DNA from: Natronococcus pandeyae
GTDB lineage: Archaea > Halobacteriota > Halobacteria > Halobacteriales > Natrialbaceae
Reading direction: 5' to 3'
DNA: 64,000 bases
Assembly (NCBI RefSeq): GCF_008122205.1
Contig: NZ_PHNJ01000003.1
Span: 248,001 to 312,000 of the forward strand
This document shows positions 57,662 to 64,000 of the stretch, piece after piece; position 1 is the stretch's first letter, and every line of letters begins with the position of its first letter. The notes beneath the pieces are model-generated. The model ran no database searches. It was not told the origin of the DNA and worked only from the letters and a program-made list of their open reading frames with translations. A program made the translations under genes and the position numbers.

Positions 57662-59701
57662 ATGGAATTACACGGCGCCCTCAACGACTTCAAGCGCTCG
57701 CAGGGCGACAGACATCGGTTCCCCGGCGAGCGCAGGTCGACGACGGGACTGTTCTCTGGACTCGACGATCGGCTCGTCCACGTCGCTCCGGACGGCTCGC
57801 TCAGAGACTACTCCTACCCGCTGTCGGGACTCGCGGGCATCGAACGCTCTCGGTTCGGGCTCGAGATCGACGACGACGTTCACTGGTTCGACGACGGCAC
57901 CCAGCGCTACGTCGAGGAGACGGCGGTCGTCGAAACCGTCCACGAGGTCGGCGATATCACCTGTCTGCAGTACGACCTCACCGTGGGTCGACTCCACCTG
58001 ACGCACTTCGTCCTCGAGGAGCAGACCGACGTCGATGCGACGATCCACGGCTGCTACGGGTTCGCTCCCGAGGGACGGGCGGGACGGATCGGACAGCTCT
58101 GTCACGGCGACGCCGTCGAGATCCACCACGACAGCGAGCGAGACTTCCTCGCAGTCTCGACCGACGTGACGTTCACCGGCCAGGTTCCCGAGCGCTTCGA
58201 GGAACTGCTCGCGGCCGAACCCGCGGAGTTCCCCCGCACCGAAGACGACGATCGGTACGAGGAAGGGCGCCTGAGTCCGATCACGATGACCGAAGTCTCC
58301 CTCACCGGGACGTCCCCGAGCGCGACCGTCGCGACGCTCCTCACGGAGGACGCGGACCGGGTCGACTCGCTCGAGCGGGTCCGGGCCGACGCCGCCGAAC
58401 ACGCCGACCGCAAAGCGGTACTCGAGGCAGGACGACGACAGGCCCGGGACAGACTTCCCGTCGACACACCCGGCATCGAGCGCGGGTTCGCGGATCTGCG
58501 TGCCCTCTCGCTCCTGCGGGCACCCACCGGAGCGCGGATCGCCGGCCCCGAGTTCGACCCGTTCTACCGGTACTCCGGCGGCTACGGCTACACCTGGTTC
58601 CGCGACGACGCCGAAATCGCCGGCTTCCTGCTCGCCGCGGACCGGCGAGCGGACCTCGGCCTCGGGGAGTGGCACGCCGCCAGCGCCCACTTCTACGCCG
58701 AGACGCAACTGGACGACGGCACCTGGCCCCACCGCGTCTGGCCCCACAACGGCCGTCTCGCTCCGGGCTGGGCCCACGGCCGGCTCGAGGAAGCCGACTC
58801 CGTCGACTACCAGGCCGACCAGACCGCGAGCGTCGCGGCGTTTCTCGCCACGTACCTCCGCGAGGTCGACGACGGCGACGAACGCGTGCGCGAGACGCTC
58901 GTGGCCGCCCTCGAGGGGATGGACGCGACGCTCGAGCCCGACGGGCTGCCCGAACGCGTCCAGAACGCCTGGGAGAACATGACGGGCCGCTTTACGCACA
59001 CCGCCGCGACCTATCTCGAGGCCTACGCGGCGATCGCTCGAGCGCCGGTCGACGACGACGTTACGATGCGTGCACGCGAGGGTGCGACGGCGGTCTACGA
59101 CGCGCTCGACGAACTGTGGGTGCCGGACCGGGGCTGCTACGGGCTGCGACTCGACGGCGAGGAACTGGACGAGCGCCTCGACGGGAGCACGCTCGCATTG
59201 GCGGCCGCCCACCGCGAGTACGACGCGGTCGTCGGGGTCGACGACGAGCGCCTCGAGCGCCTCGTTTCGCACGTCGAGACGACCCTCGACGGCCTCTACC
59301 GTGATCCCGAGGGACCGATCGAGGGGATCGCACGCTTCGAGGGGGATCCGTGGCGCGTCCGCGACCAGGGCGAGGCGAAGATCTGGACGGTCACGACCGC
59401 GTGGGGCGCCCACGCGGCGACCGAACTGCACGACCTGCTCGTCGCCCACGACCACGACGCGGCGTCGGCGTTCGAGGACCGCGCGCGGCAGTTGCTCGAG
59501 TTGGTCGCTCCCGGCGGTTCGCTGCGGCGGGACGGCGAGTACCTCCCGGAACAGCTGTTCGACGACGGAACGCCGGACAGTGCGACGCCACTCGGCTGGC
59601 CCCACGCGATCCGGCTGGCGACGGCGAGCGCGCTCGAATCAGTCGAGATCGCTGAGCCCGCCGGGGTGCCTGCCGGCGAGCGGGCGGCCGGACGGGAGTA
59701 G
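57662..59701 (+). CDS. glucan 1,4-alpha-glucosidase, GH15 family
   Basis: From ATG 57662 the protein has 679 residues. The N-terminal sandwich domain has GLFSGLDDRLVHVAPDGSL. The barrel carries YGYTWFRDDAEIAGFLLAA, QLDDGTWPHRVWPHNG and NAWENMTGRFTHTAATYLEA (general acid Glu). C-terminal EYLPEQLFDDGTPDSATPLGWPHA holds the base Glu. It is distinct from the GH15 at 51043 and closer to bacterial/archaeal glucoamylases. It has no signal peptide. It should liberate glucose from oligosaccharides in the cytoplasm, feeding gdh. It is divergent from trmB. Confidence 0.9.
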   Translation: MELHGALNDFKRSQGDRHRFPGERRSTTGLFSGLDDRLVHVAPDGSLRDYSYPLSGLAGIERSRFGLEIDDDVHWFDDGTQRYVEETAVVETVHEVGDITCLQYDLTVGRLHLTHFVLEEQTDVDATIHGCYGFAPEGRAGRIGQLCHGDAVEIHHDSERDFLAVSTDVTFTGQVPERFEELLAAEPAEFPRTEDDDRYEEGRLSPITMTEVSLTGTSPSATVATLLTEDADRVDSLERVRADAAEHADRKAVLEAGRRQARDRLPVDTPGIERGFADLRALSLLRAPTGARIAGPEFDPFYRYSGGYGYTWFRDDAEIAGFLLAADRRADLGLGEWHAASAHFYAETQLDDGTWPHRVWPHNGRLAPGWAHGRLEEADSVDYQADQTASVAAFLATYLREVDDGDERVRETLVAALEGMDATLEPDGLPERVQNAWENMTGRFTHTAATYLEAYAAIARAPVDDDVTMRAREGATAVYDALDELWVPDRGCYGLRLDGEELDERLDGSTLALAAAHREYDAVVGVDDERLERLVSHVETTLDGLYRDPEGPIEGIARFEGDPWRVRDQGEAKIWTVTTAWGAHAATELHDLLVAHDHDAASAFEDRARQLLELVAPGGSLRRDGEYLPEQLFDDGTPDSATPLGWPHAIRLATASALESVEIAEPAGVPAGERAAGRE

Positions 59702-59860
59702 CCGTCGCGGTCGCTGTACTGTGCCCTCGACGGTGAGATACCACTCGGCGTTCTGTTTTCAGGCGGTTCCGTAGCCGTCGACGCCCGGACCTGGGCTCGA
59801 GTTTCGAACCGATTCCGTTGACGAGTACGCGAAAAGAGCGACGAAACAGTGGTGTGCCGA

Positions 59861-61285
59861 TCAGGCCAGCGGCACGATCGACGCGGTGATCGTGATGATG
59901 ATGAACGCCGTGACCGAGATGATCGTCGTCAGCGCCGTCCAGATCTTGACCGTTTCGGCCTGCGTGAGGCCACCGATCTCCTTGACGAGCCAGAAGCCGC
60001 TGTCGTTGAACCACGAGCAGATGTTCCCGCCTGCGCCGATGATCAGTGCGAGGTAGACCGGGTGAACGGCCAGTTCGGGCACCTGCGGTGCCATAATCCC
60101 CGCCGTGGTGATCATCGCGACGGTCGCCGAACCCTGTGCGATGCGGATCGCGGCGGCGATGAGCCACGCCGAGATCAGCACGGTCAGTCCGCCGCCGGCG
60201 CCGACGGCGACCAGTTCCGTGATGTATTCGCCGATACCAGAGGCTGCGAGCAGTCCACCGAACGCGCCGCCAGCGGAGGTAATCGCGGCGATGTGTGCAC
60301 CGCTTTTGAGTGACTCGACGAGTTCGTCAGTCCAGACGTCCTGTTCGATCGCGCGAGCGCGAAGGTACGTCACGGCAGCAGCGAGCGCGGCGGCGGTCAG
60401 CGCGAAGTTCGGATCACCGAGGAAGCTCGCGACCGGCGCGAACGCCTCGAGTGCGCCCTCCGCGCCGGCGAACGGGGCGACGCCTTCTGCCGCGAGATCG
60501 AGCATGAAATCCACGGTCGTATTCGTGGCGACGAGAACTACCGCGAGCAGGATTGGGAGCGAGGCCTCGAACATCCCGGGCAGTTCGCTGGTGGACCGCT
60601 CTGCCAGTTCGTGGACTTCCTCGGCGGTCGATCCCATCGTTTCCCGCAGCGGAATGTCGTCGAGACGGTTGTTGATCCACCTCCCGTAGAGAATTCCGGA
60701 GATGGCTGCGGTCGGAACCGCGACGAGGACGCCGCCGAGCATCATCGCGCCGAGGTCGACCGCATCGCCGAGTTCCGCCGCCACCGCGAGCGGGCCTGGG
60801 GTCGGCGGGACGAAGACGTGCGTCGTCGCCGCACCGGCGCCGACCACACAGAGGAAGAGCGCGTAGTCGCGGCCGGTCCGTGCCCGCATCGAGCGGGCCA
60901 GTGGAGCCATCAGGTAGAAGACGTTGTCGAAGAACACGGGAATCGACAGCGCGCTACTGCTTCCCCACAGTGCGAGATACGATTTGTCCTCGCCTGTTAC
61001 GGACTGGAACGACCGAACGATGCGTTCTGCAGCACCGCTTTCCATCATCGCTTTTCCGATGACCGCTGCCATCAGAATGGGAATACCGATCCCCGCCATC
61101 GTCTCGCCGAATCCGCCGGCGATCTCCGCCGGCACTTCGCCGAACGGCACAGCGGCCGTCGCAGCGCCGACGATCAGCGAGGCGATGATGAGGCCGATAA
61201 CTGCAGGGAGTTTTAGCCAGACGAGTAGTGCAATAACTGCAACCAATCCGATCAAGAATACGATCAGCGGGTTAGCGATTGCCAT
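59861..61285 (-). CDS. gntP: gluconate permease, GntP family
   Basis: A 474-residue membrane protein with about 12-14 helices of the GntP family. Markers are GFGETMAGIGIPILMAAVIGKAM, SSALSIPVFFDNVFYLMAPLAR, TTHVFVPPTPGPLAVA, IRIAQGSATVAMITTAGIM and GAGGNICSWFNDSGFWLVKE. It should import gluconate with protons, providing substrate for the gluconate dehydratase. It converges with the GH15 gene, with 160 bp between stops. An AT-rich promoter precedes it. Confidence 0.93.
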   Translation of the reverse strand: MAIANPLIVFLIGLVAVIALLVWLKLPAVIGLIIASLIVGAATAAVPFGEVPAEIAGGFGETMAGIGIPILMAAVIGKAMMESGAAERIVRSFQSVTGEDKSYLALWGSSSALSIPVFFDNVFYLMAPLARSMRARTGRDYALFLCVVGAGAATTHVFVPPTPGPLAVAAELGDAVDLGAMMLGGVLVAVPTAAISGILYGRWINNRLDDIPLRETMGSTAEEVHELAERSTSELPGMFEASLPILLAVVLVATNTTVDFMLDLAAEGVAPFAGAEGALEAFAPVASFLGDPNFALTAAALAAAVTYLRARAIEQDVWTDELVESLKSGAHIAAITSAGGAFGGLLAASGIGEYITELVAVGAGGGLTVLISAWLIAAAIRIAQGSATVAMITTAGIMAPQVPELAVHPVYLALIIGAGGNICSWFNDSGFWLVKEIGGLTQAETVKIWTALTTIISVTAFIIITITASIVPLA

Positions 61286-61574
61286 GTTACAACCACACTA
61301 ATTCGAACAGACCGTATTATATTTAATTACATTATTTCCGAGGACTGAGTAAACAAACATTCAAATAAATCTATATTTTGTTGTGGTGGTGGTGTTTAGA
61401 GGGACATTCCACCTCGTATTTTAGTACTACTCGAGTAGTTTCTTTTGACCGGCATAAATTCACTCGGACTCGAGCGAGTAGTCCGTGACTGCCTCCGAGA
61501 GTAACTGGCACGACGGGCCAAACCCGGCTGGTTCTCGAACGCAGGAGCATCGATACTAACGTCTGGTCGACAGA
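61286..61574. promoter_or_regulatory. 289-bp AT-rich region upstream of gntP with palindrome
   Basis: Box A GTAATTAAATAATAC-like sequence on the minus strand is at about 61314-61328, 35 bp before the gntP ATG. Further upstream, ACTACTCGAGTAGT (61426-61439) is a perfect 14-bp palindrome, and CGGACT/AGTCCG (61465-61485) is an inverted repeat around an inner ACTCGAGCGAGT. It is a candidate operator zone for gntP. The downstream part shows no gene. Confidence 0.5.
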
Positions 61575-62066
61575 TTACGCCGATCGATCGTCGATCACAG
61601 TGAGCAGTTCGTGAACGGACGGTCGGTCGAACGACGTCGCACCTTCGTGGGTGTACTCGACCGAGGGCTCACCATCGCGGTAGCCGAGGATGACCGTCAT
61701 CGGTACCCGGCCGATCGAGGAGACGAACTGTCCGAGGCGGCCGTACTGGGTTCGCTGGTGAAACTCCTCGGCAAGGGCTGCCTCACGGTCCGCCAGGACT
61801 GGAAACGGCGGATCGACGAGTCGTCGCCAGGCCCGAACTTTTGGAGTGGTTCCCGGAACGATCGCCGCCACCGTCGCGTTTCGCCGCTGGAACTCGTCGT
61901 ACTCGGCTGCAATCTCGCGCGCCTGCTGGCGACACGTACCGCTGCCAGGACTCTGCATCAACAGCAGGACGACGAACATCGACTCTGCGCCGAGATCGGC
62001 TACCGACACCGTCTTTGGTCCCGCTGCGACGTTTGGAAACTCCGTCCGGAGGGAGTCGAAATTCAT
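61575..62066 (-). CDS. peroxiredoxin-like (AhpC/TSA fold) protein
   Basis: A 163-residue thioredoxin-fold protein. The catalytic-loop equivalent reads LLMQSPGSGTCRQQAREIAAEYDEF, with one Cys in a GTC-R position. Later segments are PGTTPKVRAWRRLVDPPFPVLAD and VPMTVILGYRDGEPSVEYTHEG. It resembles 1-Cys redoxins, but the flanking FTPVC consensus is degraded, so peroxidase activity is uncertain. It is soluble and monocistronic. Confidence 0.7.
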   Translation of the reverse strand: MNFDSLRTEFPNVAAGPKTVSVADLGAESMFVVLLLMQSPGSGTCRQQAREIAAEYDEFQRRNATVAAIVPGTTPKVRAWRRLVDPPFPVLADREAALAEEFHQRTQYGRLGQFVSSIGRVPMTVILGYRDGEPSVEYTHEGATSFDRPSVHELLTVIDDRSA

Positions 62067-62167
62067 AGGCTCCCTATGATCCCGTGCTCAAAAATGATAG
62101 GGCAGAAACATCCCTCTCAGGACCGATAACCTGTTCGATACCGCGCACCGTCGTCGATCCCGGAATG

Positions 62168-63427
62168 TCACTTCAGCGCCGCGAGGACGGCCTCCGCCGC
62201 GGCGTCGAACCCACCCGCCTGCGCGACGCGTTCGGAGCCGCCGCCACCACCGCCGAACTCGTCGGTCAGTTCCTCGATGACCGCGTCGGCTGCCACGGAG
62301 CCGTTCGCTGCCACGGCTACGTAGGACGCGTCGTCACCGACGAGCACGACGACGTCGGCCAGTTCGTCCGCGGCGTCCGTCGCGATCTCCGTCGCCTCGT
62401 TCGACTCGACACCCTCGACTGTCGTCGCGAGCCACTCGGCGCCCTCGCGCTCGAAGGGCTCCGTTCGATCGAGGCGAGCCTCGACGAGTTCCCGCTGGAG
62501 CGACTGGACCGAGTCTGCCAACTCGTCCCGTTCGTCTTGCAGACGACGAAGTTCGTCGGTCACCGACTCGAGCGGCGCGCCGAGCGCCTGGCTCGCGTCG
62601 AACGCGACGCGCTTTTCTATCCCACGGCGATCGATGGCGCTCGGGCCGACGGCGAACTCGACCCGGGTCAGCCCCTCGCCGGGGTTCGACCGACCGAGAA
62701 CGGTGACCGGGCCGATCTCGCGCGTGTTGCGAACGTGCGTGCCGCCACAGGCCGCGACGTCCCACGGCTCCCGTGAGTTCGTGCCGGGACTCCCCGTCGC
62801 GGCGTCGGCGCTGATCGCCGTAGTGGTGCCGTTGTCGTTCTCGCTGCCCACGGTGACGATCCGGACTCGCCCCTTCCGGAACGCGCCGTCCTCGGTCGCG
62901 TCGTTGAACGCGATCTCCTCGCGCTCGCGCGCCTCGGCGACGGGGATGTCCTCCCAGGAGACCTGGTGTGAGTCCCAGACTGCCCGGTTGACGAGTCGTT
63001 CCAGTTCGACCAGCGTCCCGTCGTCGATCTCCGTGCTCGTCTCGAGGTCGACCCGAACCTTCTCTGCCCCGATGTCGAAGCCGCCGTAGCCGAGATCCTC
63101 GAGGAGCCGTCGGCCGGCACCGTAGAGGACGTGACTGGCAGTGTGGGCACGCATACAGTACATTCGGAACGCCCAGTCGACCGAGCAGAGTACGCCCCGG
63201 CCCGCGCCGAACGAGGGCTCCTCGGCGAGGACGTGAACCGGATCGCCGTCGACCAGTCGGACGTCGACGACTTCGTGATCGCCGATCGTGCCGCGATCGG
63301 CCGGCTGACCGCCGCTCTCGGCGTAAAAGTAGCTCGTTTCGAGCCAGACCTGTCGGCCGTCGACCGCTGCCACTTCCGTCTCGAACCGCGTGGTGTACGG
63401 TTGCGCTGCTGCGCGTTGCCCGCTCAT
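62168..63427 (-). CDS. alaX: alanyl-tRNA editing protein (AlaX-like with DHHA1 domain)
   Basis: The ATG at 63427 gives 419 residues. The editing domain has the zinc-binding HTASH motif and, later, CGGTHVRNTREIGPV (C-x3-H). A coiled-coil region (about 285-325) and a C-terminal DHHA1 domain with FGGGGGGSERVAQAGG follow. It is a large AlaX (AlaX-L type) that removes misactivated Ser or Gly from tRNA(Ala). It starts 76 bp downstream of the MBF1 stop on the same strand. Confidence 0.9.
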   Translation of the reverse strand: MSGQRAAAQPYTTRFETEVAAVDGRQVWLETSYFYAESGGQPADRGTIGDHEVVDVRLVDGDPVHVLAEEPSFGAGRGVLCSVDWAFRMYCMRAHTASHVLYGAGRRLLEDLGYGGFDIGAEKVRVDLETSTEIDDGTLVELERLVNRAVWDSHQVSWEDIPVAEAREREEIAFNDATEDGAFRKGRVRIVTVGSENDNGTTTAISADAATGSPGTNSREPWDVAACGGTHVRNTREIGPVTVLGRSNPGEGLTRVEFAVGPSAIDRRGIEKRVAFDASQALGAPLESVTDELRRLQDERDELADSVQSLQRELVEARLDRTEPFEREGAEWLATTVEGVESNEATEIATDAADELADVVVLVGDDASYVAVAANGSVAADAVIEELTDEFGGGGGGSERVAQAGGFDAAAEAVLAALK

Positions 63428-63502
63428 CGGTCTCACTCCGTCGCCCGGTATCAAAAAGGTGCCCCGCTGGCGCGAAGCCGAAACCCGTTCGCAGAACGAC
63501 CG

Positions 63503-64000
63503 CTATTCGGCGAGTGTCACGTCGAGGACCTCCTCGAGCGCCTCGATCAGTCCGCCGCCGACGCCAGCCTGCGTCGCGCGACCCTGCTCGATGGCGAGGA
63601 GATCCCGTTCGGGAACGCCGAGTTCCTCGGCCAGTTCCTCGCGCTGGTAGCCGGCTTCCCGGCGGGCCTCGATCAGCACCGATCCGTAGTCGGAGACGAG
63701 GTACGGAAGCGGATCGTCGTCGTAGTTGGTTCCCTCCTTCTCCCAGTGTTCGGAGTCGCCGTCCCAGATCGGGTTCGCCTTCGCGACGTTCTGGGCCGCC
63801 TTCTGCTTTCGACTGGGTTCGTCCTGATCGCCGCCCGAGTCCTGCGAGCGAGACGTGCCCCGGTTCCCGCGGCTCTGTTTCTGTGCGTCGTCGTGCGGTG
63901 CGCAGTCGGGACAGACCTCGAGTTCGGCCCCGGCGACCTGCGCCCGTCGAAGCGAGTCGCTCTCCGCGCCACAGAGTTCGCAGTTCGTCCCGCCACCGCC
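63503..64000 (-). CDS. mbf1: multiprotein bridging factor 1 (MBF1) homologue, N terminus beyond window
   Basis: The visible 165 residues start inside the protein. An N-terminal zinc ribbon is present (CELCGAESDSL, CPDCAPHDD), followed by a long disordered Gln/Ser/Arg linker and a C-terminal HTH: YGSVLIEARREAGYQREELAEELGVPERDLLAIEQGR. This is the archaeal MBF1 layout, a putative transcription coactivator or ribosome-associated factor. The start codon lies to the right of the window. The gene is upstream of alaX on the same strand. Confidence 0.88.
   Translation of the reverse strand, partial: GGGGTNCELCGAESDSLRRAQVAGAELEVCPDCAPHDDAQKQSRGNRGTSRSQDSGGDQDEPSRKQKAAQNVAKANPIWDGDSEHWEKEGTNYDDDPLPYLVSDYGSVLIEARREAGYQREELAEELGVPERDLLAIEQGRATQAGVGGGLIEALEEVLDVTLAE

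Noticed and set aside
61418-61440. TrmB motif TACT-N7-GAGTA upstream of gntP
   Set aside because: TACT and GAGTA occur, but only 4 bases apart, as part of a simple palindrome; spacing does not fit.
1-64000. tRNA, rRNA, CRISPR arrays or intact insertion sequences
   Set aside because: I looked at all intergenic regions for cloverleaf hallmarks, regular repeat-spacer patterns and transposase motifs and found none. A tRNAscan-SE and ISfinder run would be decisive.

Overview
The window is a 64 kb piece of chromosome from a haloarchaeon (class Halobacteria). The evidence is very GC-rich DNA, strongly acidic predicted proteins, haloarchaea-specific small families (DUF5789, DUF5788, DUF7344, CPxCG zinc proteins), archaeal informational genes (L21e, Rpo4, Spt5, SecE, aEF-1beta, MBF1), and many leaderless genes with an AT-rich box A centred about 26-28 bp before the start codon. 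The genus cannot be fixed from the sequence; Natrialbales is a guess. No rRNA, tRNA, CRISPR array, intact insertion sequence or integrase was recognised. The DNA reads as core chromosome with a few decayed genes.

Layout. 1-3.6 kb: a methyltransferase, a split MetE-like gene pair and a VOC protein. 3.6-6 kb: a PQQ-type beta-propeller lipoprotein divergent from a lipoprotein with an internally duplicated domain. 5.8-10 kb: a minus-strand translation/transcription operon (rpl21e, rpoF, DUF655, ksgA, mscS, hemK2). 10-14.5 kb: ZIP-like transporter, SBP56 (methanethiol-oxidase family), cystathionine gamma-synthase/lyase and an MBL hydrolase. 14.5-19 kb: two HTH proteins, then an Rnl3-type RNA ligase and, divergently, its PIN-domain partner. 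19-25 kb: a solitary tripartite tricarboxylate transporter binding protein, a structured repeat element, aEF-1beta with a small zinc protein, a NhaP-type antiporter and NreA. 25-31 kb: small membrane and zinc proteins, AI-2E exporter, DUF302, a CPBP-like protein, DUF5789, PncC/CinA. 31-43.4 kb: aminotransferase, ArsA/Get3 ATPase, USP, MFS, tautomerase, SLC13 carrier, glycerate kinase, SDR, a second copy of the repeat element, endonuclease V and an AN1-rhomboid. 43.5-49 kb: DUF5788-PolX-Mut7-C, cupin, PHP, C2H2, spt5-secE. 49-51 kb: a decayed F420-dependent oxidoreductase and an HtrA-type protease. 51-61.3 kb: a sugar catabolism cluster. 61.5-64 kb: peroxiredoxin-like protein, alanyl-tRNA editing protein, MBF1.

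How genes work together. The 51-61 kb block is coherent. Two GH15 enzymes release glucose from alpha-glucans; glucose dehydrogenase and gluconate dehydratase make KDG; KDPG aldolase closes the semi-phosphorylative Entner-Doudoroff route. GntP imports gluconate and a TrmB regulator sits in the middle. KDG kinase and gluconolactonase are not in the window. A near-consensus TrmB site lies just upstream of the gdh box A. Other operons visible by overlap are the MetE pair, DUF5788-polX and secE-spt5.

The least explained signals are non-coding: a two-copy intergenic repeat whose hairpin arms differ in sequence but stay complementary and which carries a short conserved peptide; three hairpins followed by a copy of the spt5 3' end; and a repeat-plus-hairpin leader covering the arsA start codon.
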